From Staphylococcus sp. IVB6181 (GTDB lineage Bacteria; Bacillota; Bacilli; Staphylococcales; Staphylococcaceae): a stretch of DNA of 64,000 bases. Under the pieces are notes generated by a model. The model did no database searches. It was not told the DNA's origin and was given only the letters and a program-made list of their open reading frames with translations. This document shows, in pieces, positions 36,223 through 45,857 of the stretch. Each line of letters begins with the position of its first letter. Positions within the stretch are counted from its first letter, which is position 1. The DNA lies in the NCBI RefSeq assembly GCF_025561445.1, contig NZ_CP095096.1, positions 62,001 through 126,000 of the forward strand. The letters are read 5' to 3'. The translations under genes and the position numbers were made by a program.

Positions 36223-37512
36223 TCACTTATTATTTTCGATTTCTAAGTTGATAGAATCCTGTGTTTCTTTCATTGTCTTTTCGACAGGTGCATCATCACT
36301 TAAAATTCGATTTCGCATATCCAGAAGTTTTTGTTCGCTTTCTAAGCCAGTCGCATCAGGGAATGATGCCCATGGAACAACATTTGTCATTTGGCGAATA
36401 GCAGGTTTTATCATTTCGTTCTTCTTAAGGTATTCTTGCAATCCTTTTGGATTATCAATGACATTTTTGGTAGGTGGAACATAACCTGTTCCTTTAGTCC
36501 ATGCACTGACATTTTCAACTTTGTATAGATATTTCATAAATTCCCAAGAAGCTTTTTGTTCTTCTTTAGTTTTATCTGTAATAGCTAACATTGCACCGCC
36601 TGCTGGTGTTTTCTTTTCTTTGCCTTTCCAACCTGGCATCTCAGTTGAAGTTACATCAAACGAGGCATTCTTTCCGATGTGAGTCTGTTTTGCTACAGTC
36701 GTGAATAGCATCCCTACATTACCGTTAACGAAGTTTTGTTGACCTTGTTCATCGTTCATATGTAGAGCAGTTTTATTTTTAACCATATCTTGCATATATT
36801 TGTATACTTCGTATCCTTCTTTATTAGCAAAGGCTGCTTTATTATCTTTAACAATATGACTGCCATTACTATCTACCATTGCTTGCTGTGCCCAGCTATC
36901 TGCAGGTTCTTGGATGAAGACACCATATTTATTTGTCTTCTTTTTAATGATTTCGGAGTATTCTTTTACGTCCTCCCAAGTTTTAGGTGTTTTACCTTCA
37001 AGTCCAGCTTTTTTGAAAATATCTTTATTAATAAACAAGACAGGGCTGCTGATTGAATACGGTAAACCTATTTGCTCTCCTTTATCATCTTGAGCAATCT
37101 TCAACATCTTTGGTTCAAAGTTTTGACTAATAAAGTCTTTATCATTAGGTGCTGATTCCTTAATTACTTTTGAAGGAGACGTGTACGGAAAATTATCTTT
37201 AAAATAATTTTTGAAAGACCATCCTACTTGTACAACATCCGGTGTGCGTCCACCAGCAGCTTCAGACTGCAAGTTTTGCATCAACCCTTTATACATTTCA
37301 GGATTATATTTAGCAACTACATGAACATCTTTACTTTGCTTGTTAAAGTCATCTACTAATTGCTTAACTGTTTTACCTCCTTGAGTTTCAGCATTCACAT
37401 GCCAATATTCGATTTTTATTTTTCCATCTGCTGTTTTCTTTGGTTCATTAGATGTCTTACATGCACTTAGTAATAATGTAAGTGTCAGAAATAATAAAAA
37501 TAACCTCTTCAT
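36223..37512 (-). CDS. Sugar/glycerophosphate-type ABC substrate-binding lipoprotein
   Basis: 429 residues of the extracellular solute-binding protein family 1. Lipobox LLSAC (Cys18) after a hydrophobic signal. Features like IEYWHVNAETQGG, VVQVGWSFKNYF and WEFMKYLYKVENVSAWTKGTGYVPP resemble UgpB/MsmE proteins. RBS TAGGAGG. The first gene of the ABC operon is preceded by a leader terminator (37531-37573) and a broken GlpP-like gene, which favours a glycerol- or glycerophospho-compound as substrate, but this is inference. Confidence 0.87.
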   Translation of the reverse strand: MKRLFLLFLTLTLLLSACKTSNEPKKTADGKIKIEYWHVNAETQGGKTVKQLVDDFNKQSKDVHVVAKYNPEMYKGLMQNLQSEAAGGRTPDVVQVGWSFKNYFKDNFPYTSPSKVIKESAPNDKDFISQNFEPKMLKIAQDDKGEQIGLPYSISSPVLFINKDIFKKAGLEGKTPKTWEDVKEYSEIIKKKTNKYGVFIQEPADSWAQQAMVDSNGSHIVKDNKAAFANKEGYEVYKYMQDMVKNKTALHMNDEQGQQNFVNGNVGMLFTTVAKQTHIGKNASFDVTSTEMPGWKGKEKKTPAGGAMLAITDKTKEEQKASWEFMKYLYKVENVSAWTKGTGYVPPTKNVIDNPKGLQEYLKKNEMIKPAIRQMTNVVPWASFPDATGLESEQKLLDMRNRILSDDAPVEKTMKETQDSINLEIENNK

Positions 37513-37530
37513 TAACTAATCCTCCTAAAA

Positions 37531-37573
37531 TAAAAATAGCCGAATAAGCATATAAAATATGCTTACTCGGCTC
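37531..37573 (-). terminator. Leader terminator in front of the ABC operon
   Basis: On the minus strand, AGCCGAGTAAGCATAT pairs with ATATGCTTATTCGGCT (one G-U) around TTT, then ATTTTTATTTTA. It lies directly before the ribosome site of the binding-protein gene and downstream of the GlpP remnant, so it either ends glpP transcription or is an antitermination target. Confidence 0.8.
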
Positions 37574-37642
37574 TCCAGTGCCATGCATTCACTTTTCAAT
37601 TTTATTCTAGGACATCAATATTAATTGATTATCTTTCTGTGG

Positions 37643-38208
37643 TTAAGAATTTGTAAATTCTGTTTTCCACATATTAATATTTCCAGTAGAAACACCTAAT
37701 GCACCATGTTTTAATGCATTAGTAATATAGTCAGATTTATCTACTAAACCACCCATTATAATGGGGATTTCTAGTTCTTTGGTGAATATATCTAATAGGA
37801 ATGAGGTAATTACAGGCATAATTTCAATCATATCAGGTTGGGAGGTTTTACAGTATCTAAAATATTGTTTTTCATATCATGATCCGCCAAGAAAAAGCGT
37901 TGGATAACAAAAATATTATGCTTTTTCGCAGATTTAACATGACTGTTTTTAGTTGTGATTATACCATCTGGTTTGAGTACTTTTTTGATGTAATTAAAGC
38001 CGAAATCATCTAATTTCAAACCTTTAATTTTTTCGATGTGTATGTAGACTTTTATTCCTTCAGACTTATATAGCTTGATATACTCTTTGACATTTAAAAA
38101 TTTACCGGTGAGTATAAATACAGCTTTCAAGTTATCTTTATATTTAATTGCTTTTTCTAAGTTTTTCTCAGTGGTGATAGCTGCAATGACAACTTTATTA
38201 CGCTTCAT
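37643..38208 (-). pseudogene. glpP: GlpP-type glycerol-3-phosphate-responsive antiterminator, frameshifted
   Basis: The ATG at 38208 has TAGGAGGA upstream. Residues 1-120 read like GlpP (VVIAAITTEKNLEKAI, KVYIHIEKIKGL, PDGIITTKNSHVKSAKKH, FVIQRFFL). The frame ends in DTVKPPNLI and a stop near 37828. In another frame the family sequence continues SQPDMIEIMPV, IPIIMGGLVDKSDYITNALKHGA, GVSTGN. One missing base near 37839-37846 (an A in the AAAACC stretch) explains the break. In B. subtilis GlpP prevents termination in glp leaders in response to glycerol-3-P. Here the terminator before the ABC operon is a plausible target. Confidence 0.85.
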
Positions 38209-38301
38209 TTTTGTCCTCCTAAATAAATAGTTGCATTATTTTATATAACCTCTTTACAGATTTATTATAAATGATACTAACTCAGTTTAATTGATAAATG
38301 A

Positions 38302-38336
38302 CAAAAAAATAACCGAGCTTTTATGCTCAGTTATTT
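38302..38336 (-). terminator. Terminator after nagB
   Basis: On the minus strand, AATAACTGAGC and GCTCGGTTATT pair (one G-U), followed by TTTTTTT. It overlaps the nagB stop codon. Confidence 0.8.
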
Positions 38337-39062
38337 AATCGCTTGATAAATCACATCATCTACAATGATTTCAACATTCGGATGATTATGCAGGATAGAA
38401 GCAGGCAAGGCCTCTGTTGTTTCACCATGTATTAGTTTTTGGATCGCATCAATTTTCTTGTCTCCGAAAGCTAATAAAATAATGCGTTTGGCACGCATAA
38501 TAGATGCAAGACCCATAGAGAGTGCTTGTTTAGGCACATCATCTAAATGTGCGAAATGCACACTGTTCGCATGTAATGTAGAAGGTGTTAAGTCTACGAC
38601 CCTTGTTACACTATTAAATGGTGTGCCGGGTTCATTAAAACCGATATGTCCATTTTCGCCGATACCTAATATTTGAATATCAGGTTGGCCGACAGCTTTA
38701 AGTGCTGCTTCATAATCTTCAGCCTCTTGTGATAAGTCAGCTGCGCTGCCGTTAGGAATATAAATGTTTTCAGGATTCCACTGTTCATTTTGGCCGAAAA
38801 AGCGTTGGTGCATATAAGCATGGTAGCTGTGCAAATCTGTAGGTTTGGCACCGACATATTCATCTAAGTTAAAGGTTCTGACACCACTCACATCAATGGT
38901 ATTAGCATCTAGTAAATCAGAAAGCTGTGTATACAATTCGGTCATTGTTGAACCTGTAGCTAAACCTAACACAGCATCTGGACGATGTTTGATTTGTTTC
39001 AAGAATTCAGTTGCGACATATTGACTGGCAAGTTGTTTATTTCTTAAGTTGTAAAGTTGCAT
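38331..39062 (-). CDS. nagB: Glucosamine-6-phosphate deaminase
   Basis: 243 residues from the ATG at 39062 (CGGAGG 7 bp upstream). NagB motifs: VLGLATGSTMTELY, FNLDEYVG (catalytic Asp), ILGIGENGHIGFNEPG and SMGLASIMRAKRI. Converts GlcN-6-P to fructose-6-P and ammonia. It lies 22 bp behind nanE, so it belongs to a nanE-nagB operon and brings the sialic-acid pathway towards glycolysis. NagA, needed between NanE and NagB, is not in the window. Confidence 0.93.
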   Translation of the reverse strand: MQLYNLRNKQLASQYVATEFLKQIKHRPDAVLGLATGSTMTELYTQLSDLLDANTIDVSGVRTFNLDEYVGAKPTDLHSYHAYMHQRFFGQNEQWNPENIYIPNGSAADLSQEAEDYEAALKAVGQPDIQILGIGENGHIGFNEPGTPFNSVTRVVDLTPSTLHANSVHFAHLDDVPKQALSMGLASIMRAKRIILLAFGDKKIDAIQKLIHGETTEALPASILHNHPNVEIIVDDVIYQAIK

Positions 39063-39084
39063 TTCCAATCCTCCGGATAGTTGA

Positions 39085-39753
39085 TTATTCTTTTGCGGCA
39101 TTCACAAAGCGTTCTGTGATCTGTTTAGGACGAGTAATCGCACCGCCGACCACTGTGCAATGTACACCTAAGCTGCTGACAGCTTGATACATTTCTGGTG
39201 TAATGACATTGCCTTCAGCGATGACCTTTGCTTTAACATTATCTAACACTTCTTTTAAAAATGCGAAGTTATTCTCATACAAAATATGACCTTTTGTATA
39301 GTCTGTATAGCCGCGTAATGTTGTACCCACGTAATCAAAGCCGAGTTGATCAGCGTGCACAGCCTCTTCGACTGTAGAGATATCAGCCATAATTTCAACA
39401 CCAGGTGCGTTATCTCGAATGTATGAGACAAGTTCTTCTAATGATTCTTTAGGACGTTCTTGTTTTGTCGCATCTAATGCGATGACTTCGCATTTGCTTT
39501 CAATCAGTTCATCGACTTCTTTAGAAGTCGCAGTAATAAATACTTTAGAATCTGGATAATCCCTTTTAACGATTCCGATAACAGGTAATGGGACTTCTTC
39601 TTTAATCGCAATGATATCTTCTTTTGTATTTGCGCGAATACCGACAGCTCCGCCTTGATAAGCAGCTAATGCCATTTTAGACATAATAAATGATGAATGT
39701 AAGGGTTCATCAGGCAAAGCTTGGCATGAAACGATTAATCCATGAGGTAACAT
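39085..39753 (-). CDS. nanE: N-acetylmannosamine-6-phosphate 2-epimerase
   Basis: 222 residues from the ATG at 39753; GGAGTG lies 9 bp upstream, and an earlier TTG overlaps that site. TIM-barrel family with [37 protein letters not shown] and [13 protein letters not shown]. Converts ManNAc-6-P to GlcNAc-6-P. Divergent from nanR, with a 15-bp palindrome between them. Confidence 0.93.
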   Translation of the reverse strand: MLPHGLIVSCQALPDEPLHSSFIMSKMALAAYQGGAVGIRANTKEDIIAIKEEVPLPVIGIVKRDYPDSKVFITATSKEVDELIESKCEVIALDATKQERPKESLEELVSYIRDNAPGVEIMADISTVEEAVHADQLGFDYVGTTLRGYTDYTKGHILYENNFAFLKEVLDNVKAKVIAEGNVITPEMYQAVSSLGVHCTVVGGAITRPKQITERFVNAAKE

Positions 39754-39861
39754 GACAACACACTCCAAAAAATTTGTATTTGTAAAAGTATTAACTAAGG
39801 GTCGTTTGATTTACTCATATCATAACACTAAGAAAATTTTATTCAATTCTTTACTACCAAT

Positions 39862-39876
39862 TGAAAAAGTTTTTCA
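39862..39876. promoter_or_regulatory. Candidate NanR operator (nanE/nanR region)
   Basis: Perfect palindrome TGAAAAAGTTTTTCA in the divergent nanE/nanR region. The same TGAAAA-N3-TTTTCA form occurs at 41763-41777. Confidence 0.65.
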
Positions 39877-39920
39877 TGTATACTATAGGCAACTACTGTA
39901 TGAAATGGGAGTGAAACCGT

Positions 39921-40727
39921 ATGAAGTTTGAAAATCGTGTTCAACGCAGCCGCCATCTATTAACTAAAATGGATAAGAAAATCATAGAATTTATACGTAC
40001 GAATGAATTAGACGATCGCTTCTCTACCATCAACTCGCTAGCACATGCTATCGGTACTTCTCCAGCAACAATCACGCGTTTCAGCAACAAATTAGAGTAC
40101 AGCAATTTTCAAGATATGAAATTCAGCTTGCAGCATGAGAAATCTGAAAAAGTAGTCGAGAACGCACCGATTGTCCAACTCATCCACCGTTACCATCAAA
40201 GTATCATCCAGCAAACTGGAGAGTTTATTTCTGAAGAAAAGATAAAACGCTTTGCACATTATCTGAAGACAAGCAGACAAGTGAGCTATGCAGGATTAGG
40301 CAGTTCAGGATTAACTGCCAGTGAATTCTATTATAGAACGATGCGTATGGGCATCCGAGGCAACGTTTCAACAGATGCACATCAAATGAAAATTTCAGCA
40401 TCATTGTTATCTTCCCAAGATATGTTTGTAGCTATTTCAAACAGCGGAGAAACACAAGAGCTTGCGGATGCGGCTGAAATTGCTCATAAACAAGGTGCCT
40501 TCGTCGCAGTAATTACTAACTATAAAGGCAGCGTAATTACCAAGCATGCAGATTTAGTATTGATTACTTCCGCGAAATCCAATATCAATGATGCCCGTTT
40601 TATTAACACACAAACTGCGACAACCTTCTTAATGGATATCATTTGCTACTTATTATTAAACGATGATTATATGAATAAGCTTTATCAGCGTACGCGTAAT
40701 ACAGTACTGGGAAAGGATGATAGGTAA
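39921..40727 (+). CDS. nanR: RpiR-family regulator of sialic-acid use
   Basis: 268 residues: N-terminal RpiR HTH (about 1-77, TINSLAHAIGTSPATITRFSNKL) and a C-terminal SIS sugar-phosphate-binding domain (about 120-255, VSYAGLGSSGLTASEFYY and FVAISNSGETQEL). In S. aureus NanR, an RpiR protein, represses nan genes and is relieved by ManNAc-6-P. The gene lies inside the cluster, and the two palindromes are its likely sites. Confidence 0.88.
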   Translation: MKFENRVQRSRHLLTKMDKKIIEFIRTNELDDRFSTINSLAHAIGTSPATITRFSNKLEYSNFQDMKFSLQHEKSEKVVENAPIVQLIHRYHQSIIQQTGEFISEEKIKRFAHYLKTSRQVSYAGLGSSGLTASEFYYRTMRMGIRGNVSTDAHQMKISASLLSSQDMFVAISNSGETQELADAAEIAHKQGAFVAVITNYKGSVITKHADLVLITSAKSNINDARFINTQTATTFLMDIICYLLLNDDYMNKLYQRTRNTVLGKDDR

Positions 40728-40765
40728 GACTGAGAGTTGTCTGAATTCAGACAACCGGACCACTA

Positions 40766-40828
40766 ACAAACCGCATGTTCTCAACGATTACAGACAATCG
40801 CTGTTACAACATGCGGTTGTATTTTATC
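40766..40828. terminator. Bidirectional terminator between nanR and nanK
   Basis: ACAAACCGCATGTT / AACATGCGGTTGT stem with a 28-base loop and a T-rich right flank, between convergent genes. Confidence 0.7.
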
Positions 40829-41690
40829 CTTTAGATATCGCCCCGAATAACGCTGCGTTATTCTTAGTTTGAGTTGTTTGAAGACGTGCATGGCCATAAT
40901 TCGGTGGTAAGAACTGATTGAGTTTAGGCTCGATATAGCGGATTAAATTTTCACCTTGAGAAGAGATGCCGCCTCCGATTAAGATTAAGCCTGGATCATA
41001 AATGATTTGAAGTTGTGCAATACCTTCTGCGACATATTCAGACCATTCTTCTAAAATGGCTTCTGCTTTCGAATCACCAGCTTTAGCCGCATCAAATAAT
41101 TTTGGTACATCTGTACCGTGTTCAAATCCATGAGCAGCCATCAACTGTTTTAAAGCTGACGTTGAAGCACGTTGTTCAAAAGTTTTATTGTCAGATGCTC
41201 TATAAAGCAGATATCCGATTTCATTGGCACGATGACGTTCACCGCCATAAACCCCTAATTGTGCATGATAAAATGCACCTCCGATGCCTGTTCCTAGAGT
41301 CAGGCAGAAAATCGTATCTTCTTGGTAATCATGAAAAGATAATTCACCTAGTAACGCCGCATCTACATCGTTATGTACAGTAATGTCAGATGACAAGTCT
41401 GCTAAAGCCTTTTTGAAGTTCGTACCATCGAAATTTTGGATAGTCGGACCAGTATAGACAATCTCTCCTAAATCACTATCTACCACACCTGCACTTGATA
41501 TGCCGATAGGCGGATCACTGAGTTGATGCTTTTCTATCAACTGTGCAATGAGGCGATAAACTTCATCGATAATGAATACACTTTGATTATCCGGTGTATC
41601 AATCTTTTTATAATCTGTTATTTCTAGTTGCTTATTAATCACAGCTGCTTTTATATTGGTGCCGCCGATATCTACAGCAATCTTATACAT
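40824..41690 (-). CDS. nanK: N-acetylmannosamine kinase, ROK family
   Basis: 288 residues. ROK motifs: DIGGTNIKAAV at the N-terminus, HNDVDAALLGE, the ATP-site LGTGIGGAFY and LILIGGGISSQGE. The usual ROK Cys-x-Cys zinc site is not visible, as in several Gram-positive NanK proteins. Phosphorylates ManNAc. AGGAGGAAT lies before the ATG. Divergent from nanA. Confidence 0.9.
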   Translation of the reverse strand: MYKIAVDIGGTNIKAAVINKQLEITDYKKIDTPDNQSVFIIDEVYRLIAQLIEKHQLSDPPIGISSAGVVDSDLGEIVYTGPTIQNFDGTNFKKALADLSSDITVHNDVDAALLGELSFHDYQEDTIFCLTLGTGIGGAFYHAQLGVYGGERHRANEIGYLLYRASDNKTFEQRASTSALKQLMAAHGFEHGTDVPKLFDAAKAGDSKAEAILEEWSEYVAEGIAQLQIIYDPGLILIGGGISSQGENLIRYIEPKLNQFLPPNYGHARLQTTQTKNNAALFGAISKG

Positions 41691-41762
41691 GGTTCATTCC
41701 TCCTCTGATTCACTTTCATTATATAGAGAGACCTCTCAAGGGTGAAAGTGCAGGCTCTATTT

Positions 41763-41777
41763 TGAAAATTATTTTCA
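41763..41777. promoter_or_regulatory. Candidate NanR operator (nanK/nanA region)
   Basis: Perfect palindrome TGAAAATTATTTTCA, the second copy of the TGAAAA-N3-TTTTCA pattern in the cluster. Confidence 0.65.
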
Positions 41778-41828
41778 TTAGTTTAAGGATATTTTGTTAA
41801 AACATTTCAAAATGAGTTGTATAGCAAA

Positions 41829-41843
41829 ATGATAGCGTTTACA
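41829..41843. promoter_or_regulatory. Probable cre site of the nanAT operon
   Basis: ATGATAGCGTTTACA fits the CcpA site consensus except for one base. It includes TTTACA, which could be the -35 for a TATAAA about 19 bp on. Confidence 0.5.
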
Positions 41844-41938
41844 ATTGGATTTGTAAATGTATTATAAACAAAGGGGAATTTGTTGGAGTTTAAATAAATA
41901 GCTGATTGCTATAAATACTTTATTTGGAGGAGTTAAAC

Positions 41939-42820
41939 ATGGAAGATCATTTAAAAGGATTATACGCTGCGTTACTCGTACCGTTTGACGAGCAAGGACA
42001 AGTCAAAGAAGAGGGTCTGAAACAAATTGCGAAAAACGCAATTGAAACAGAGAACTTAGATGGTTTATATGTCAACGGCAGTTCTGGCGAAAACTTCCTA
42101 ATTAACACAGAACAGAAAAAACAAATTTTCAAACTTGCACAAGAAGCTGTAGGTAATGATGTGAAATTAATTGCGCAAGTAGGTTCATTAGATTTAAACG
42201 AAGCTATTGAGTTAGGTAAATACGCAACTGAACTTGGTTACGATGCTATTTCAGCGGTTACACCTTTCTATTATCCATTCTCTTTCGAAGAGATTAAACA
42301 ATATTACTTCGATTTAATTGAAGCGACACAAAACAACTTAATTATTTATGCGATTCCTGGCTTAACAGGTGTAGATATCAGCATCGAGCAATTCGGTGAA
42401 CTGTTCAATCATGAAAAAGTAGTAGGTGTGAAATACACTGCACCGGACTTCTTATTATTAGAACGTGTCAGAAAAGCATTCCCAGATAAACTGATCTTAT
42501 CTGGATTCGATGAAATGCTGGTACAAGCTGCCATTTCAGGTGTCGATGGTGCAATCGGTTCAACATACAATGTGAACGGCCGTCGTGCACGCCAAATCTT
42601 CGATTTAGCGAAAGAAGGCAAAATTGAAGAAGCTTACCAAATTCAACATGATACAAACGACATTATCGAAACAGTGTTAGGCATGGGTATCTATCCAACA
42701 TTAAAAGAAATCTTAAAATCACGCGGTATTGACGGTGGTGTACCGAAACGTCCATTTGCGCCATTCAACGAAGAAAACCGCGAAGCATTAAATCAACTTA
42801 TTGATAAATACAACTTATAA
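41939..42820 (+). CDS. nanA: N-acetylneuraminate lyase
   Basis: 293 residues from the ATG at 41939 (GGAGGAG upstream; an earlier in-frame TTG overlaps it). DapA-family TIM barrel: GSSGENFLI, tyrosine in [12 protein letters not shown], the Schiff-base lysine in [11 protein letters not shown] and [20 protein letters not shown]. Splits sialic acid into ManNAc and pyruvate. nanT follows 32 bp on. Confidence 0.94.
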   Translation: MEDHLKGLYAALLVPFDEQGQVKEEGLKQIAKNAIETENLDGLYVNGSSGENFLINTEQKKQIFKLAQEAVGNDVKLIAQVGSLDLNEAIELGKYATELGYDAISAVTPFYYPFSFEEIKQYYFDLIEATQNNLIIYAIPGLTGVDISIEQFGELFNHEKVVGVKYTAPDFLLLERVRKAFPDKLILSGFDEMLVQAAISGVDGAIGSTYNVNGRRARQIFDLAKEGKIEEAYQIQHDTNDIIETVLGMGIYPTLKEILKSRGIDGGVPKRPFAPFNEENREALNQLIDKYNL

Positions 42821-42852
42821 AACAGATTAGAAAACATTAAGGGGTGTTGTTT

Positions 42853-44415
42853 ATGCAACAAGTGGGATTTGGGACATGGAACTGGGTAGCACTTATAGGC
42901 TACCTGGTTGTCATGTTGCTGATTGGTGCATACTTTACAAAACGTGCTGGTCAAAGTAAGGACAGCTTCTTTACAGCCAGCGGACGCTTGCCTTCATGGG
43001 CAATTGGTTTTTCTATCTATGCGACGACGTTAAGTGCGATTACGTTCATGTCGACACCAGAGAAAGCATTCTTAACAGATTGGTCTTATATCGCAGGGAA
43101 CATTGCGATTGTCGCAATTATTCCGTTATTGATTATCTTTTACGTACCATTCTTTAAGAAACTGCGTGTTACATCTGCGTATGAGTACTTAGAAGCACGT
43201 TTTGGACCAAGTGTACGTGTTATCGGATCATTGTTATTTGTGATTTTCCATTTGGGACGTATTGCAATTGTGATTTATTTACCGACACTGGCAATTACTG
43301 CAGTAACGGATATTAATCCGTATTTAGTCGCAAGCTTAGTAGGGATTTTATGTATCCTTTATACCTTCCTTGGCGGTTTCGAAGGTGTGGTATGGAGCGA
43401 CTTTATTCAAGGTGTTATCTTATTAGGCGGCGCATTGATGATTATTGTCATTGGTGCATTAAACCTAAAAGACGGCTTCGGCACAATTATGACGGATGCT
43501 TTAGCAGATAAGAAGTTATTAAGTGCGGATAACTGGAAGTTTAATTCAGCCGCAGCGGCCTTGCCGATTATCTTCTTAGGGAACATCTTTAATAACTTGC
43601 ATCAGTATACAGCCAGTCAAGATGTGGTACAACGTTATCAGGCTTCTGACACAATGTCTGAGACAAAGAAATCATTATGGGTTAATGGTTTGCTGGCATT
43701 GATTTCAGCGCCGATTTTCTACGGGATGGGAACAATGATGTATTCATTCTATAGTCATGAAGCAGCGTTGCCGAAGGACTTTAATACATCTTCTGTTGTA
43801 CCGTATTTCATCATTACGCAAATGCCGCCATTTGTGGCAGGCTTATTGATCGCGGCGATCTTTGCGGCTGCACAATCCACAATTTCATCAAGTTTGAACT
43901 CTATTTCAGCGTGTATTTCTGAAGATATCAAAAGACGTTTCTTCAGCAGAGGTTCAGACAAAGACGAAGTACGTTTCGCACGTTTAACAATACTGATTGC
44001 TGGTTTGTTAAGTTACGGTATTGCGATGTATTTAATCGCATCTAAATCTAACAACTTGTGGGATCTATTCTTACTTGTGACAGGACTATTCGGTGTACCG
44101 CTCGCAGGTATCTTTGCGGTAGGTATTTTCACAAAACGTGCTAACACATTCGGCGTACTTGTCGGATTATTCACAGGTGTTATTGTTGCTTACTTACTAA
44201 GAGGTTTCGGCGGTGCAAGCTCACCATTCTATGTATCTACAATTTCATTCTTCATCGCATTCTTATTCGGATACATTGTAAGTCTCTTTGTACCAGGGAA
44301 ATATACTAAAGATATTACTGGTTTAACAATCTATGATAAAGATAAACCATCTACTTTTATTTCTAAGGTGGCAAAATCTAAAGCTGAAACAAAGGCAACA
44401 GTTGAACCTTCATAA
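42853..44415 (+). CDS. nanT: Sialic acid transporter, SSS family
   Basis: 520 residues from the ATG at 42853 (GGGGTG upstream). Thirteen hydrophobic helices; the solute:sodium symporter pattern is seen in FFTASGRLPSWAIGFSIYATTLSAITFM, in two parts, and in the SGxxx region (GLLIAAIFAAAQSTISSSLNSIS). Sodium-sialic-acid transport is inferred from family and from nanA next to it. The C-terminal tail (KVAKSKAETKATVEPS) is charged and cytosolic. Confidence 0.9.
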   Translation: MQQVGFGTWNWVALIGYLVVMLLIGAYFTKRAGQSKDSFFTASGRLPSWAIGFSIYATTLSAITFMSTPEKAFLTDWSYIAGNIAIVAIIPLLIIFYVPFFKKLRVTSAYEYLEARFGPSVRVIGSLLFVIFHLGRIAIVIYLPTLAITAVTDINPYLVASLVGILCILYTFLGGFEGVVWSDFIQGVILLGGALMIIVIGALNLKDGFGTIMTDALADKKLLSADNWKFNSAAAALPIIFLGNIFNNLHQYTASQDVVQRYQASDTMSETKKSLWVNGLLALISAPIFYGMGTMMYSFYSHEAALPKDFNTSSVVPYFIITQMPPFVAGLLIAAIFAAAQSTISSSLNSISACISEDIKRRFFSRGSDKDEVRFARLTILIAGLLSYGIAMYLIASKSNNLWDLFLLVTGLFGVPLAGIFAVGIFTKRANTFGVLVGLFTGVIVAYLLRGFGGASSPFYVSTISFFIAFLFGYIVSLFVPGKYTKDITGLTIYDKDKPSTFISKVAKSKAETKATVEPS

Positions 44416-44435
44416 TTGAATAATAAAATATAATA

Positions 44436-44481
44436 AAACACGTGATAGATTTGCTGAATAGAAATCCATCACGTGTTTTTG
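44436..44481. terminator. Bidirectional terminator between nanT and merA
   Basis: AAAACACGTGAT / ATCACGTGTTTT perfect outer stem extended by AGATTT/AAATCC, between convergent genes. Confidence 0.85.
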
Positions 44482-44512
44482 TATTCTCAAATGATTAGGT
44501 TAGATTAACTGC

Positions 44513-45835
44513 TTATTTGAACAGGTCGTTAAAAGATTCAGCCATAGTAGGGTGCGTATAGATATTGCTGCCAAGTACTGTGTAAGGTACTTTTTGGTCT
44601 ATCGCAAGTTTAACGATATTGATTATTTCTTCTGATTCTTTACCGTACAAGCTCACACCAAGAATTTGGTCTGTGTCTTTGTCGATAACTGCTTTGAAGA
44701 GACCGCGCGGGTCGTTATTGATTTTATGACGCGGAATTGTTTTAACAGGTACTTTAGTTTCGTATACATTGTAGCCTTGTTCTTCAGCTTGTTGAGTTGT
44801 TAAGCCGACTCTTGATAATGGCGGATCAATGAAAACAGAGTAAGGGACTGCTCCGCGGTTTTCTGTTGAGCGTTCTCCATTGCCGAAAATTTGGTCTTTC
44901 ACGATTCTGAAGTCATCTAATGAAATATAAGTGAATTGCATACCGCCTACAACGTCACCTGCAGCATAAACATGCGGTACGTCTGTTTGAAGGTGTGTAT
45001 TTACGACAACTTCACCGCGTTCTCCGACTTTGATATCAGTGTTTTCTAAGCCTAAATCTTCTGTGTTAGGTTTGCGTCCAGTCGCAAGCAAGACTGCATC
45101 CGCATCAAAATTACCTTTTGAAGTGTATACTATTGTACCTTTTTCACCATCTTCGAAACGTTCTGTTTCAGCGTGAAATACTAATTCTACGCCAAGATTA
45201 GTTAAGTTTTCTTTCACAAGTTCTACCACTTCTGGATCTTCTTTCGGCATAATATCTGAATGATGTTCAAGTACTGTAACTTTAACACCTAAGTTCGCAA
45301 ACATTGACGCAAATTCAAGTGCGATATAGCCGCCGCCGATAATGACTAAGTTTTCAGGTTGGAAAGGCAAGTCCATGATACCTGCAGAATCATAAAGGTG
45401 TTTTGAATCTTTGATACCTTCGATGTTCGGAATGTTAGGTGTTGCACCTGTATTGATTAAGATATCTGTCGCAGTGATTGTTTCTGTCTCTTGGCCAGAT
45501 TCATCTAAAATAGCAACTTCATTATTAGATTTAAATTGTGCACGTGCATCAATAACATCTACAGTAGGTTCATCTGCCAGCATATGGTAGTTTTTATTGT
45601 TTAATGCACTGACAACTTCGCGTTTTCTGTCAAAGGCTTCTGCGAATGAACTGCCGTTTAAACTGTCATGAATTAATGTTTTAGAAGGGATACAGCCCAC
45701 GTTGATACATGTGCCTCCGTACATTTTTTGGTCTTTTTCAATGACTGCTACTTTTTTACCTTGTCCTGCTGAAAATTTTGCTAAAGTTTTACCTGCTTTA
45801 CCAAAACCAATGACTAATAAATCATATTGTTTCAT
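44513..45835 (-). CDS. merA: Flavoprotein disulfide reductase, MerA-type (hypothiocyanous acid reductase-like)
   Basis: 440 residues from the ATG at 45835, 6 bp behind AGGAGG. FAD site GFGKAGKTLAK (GxGxxG), redox-active disulfide GGTCINVGCIPSKT, NAD(P)H site IIGGGYIALEFASMF, and the dimer domain ending TMAESFNDLF. The classical C-terminal Cys pair and N-terminal HMA domain of true mercuric reductase are absent. S. aureus MerA next to HypR reduces hypothiocyanous acid and protects from oxidants; the adjacent HypR homologue here makes the same role likely. Gene order: hypR, then merA 22 bp on. Confidence 0.87.
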   Translation of the reverse strand: MKQYDLLVIGFGKAGKTLAKFSAGQGKKVAVIEKDQKMYGGTCINVGCIPSKTLIHDSLNGSSFAEAFDRKREVVSALNNKNYHMLADEPTVDVIDARAQFKSNNEVAILDESGQETETITATDILINTGATPNIPNIEGIKDSKHLYDSAGIMDLPFQPENLVIIGGGYIALEFASMFANLGVKVTVLEHHSDIMPKEDPEVVELVKENLTNLGVELVFHAETERFEDGEKGTIVYTSKGNFDADAVLLATGRKPNTEDLGLENTDIKVGERGEVVVNTHLQTDVPHVYAAGDVVGGMQFTYISLDDFRIVKDQIFGNGERSTENRGAVPYSVFIDPPLSRVGLTTQQAEEQGYNVYETKVPVKTIPRHKINNDPRGLFKAVIDKDTDQILGVSLYGKESEEIINIVKLAIDQKVPYTVLGSNIYTHPTMAESFNDLFK

Positions 45836-45857
45836 CATAATCCTCCTCAAGATTGTG

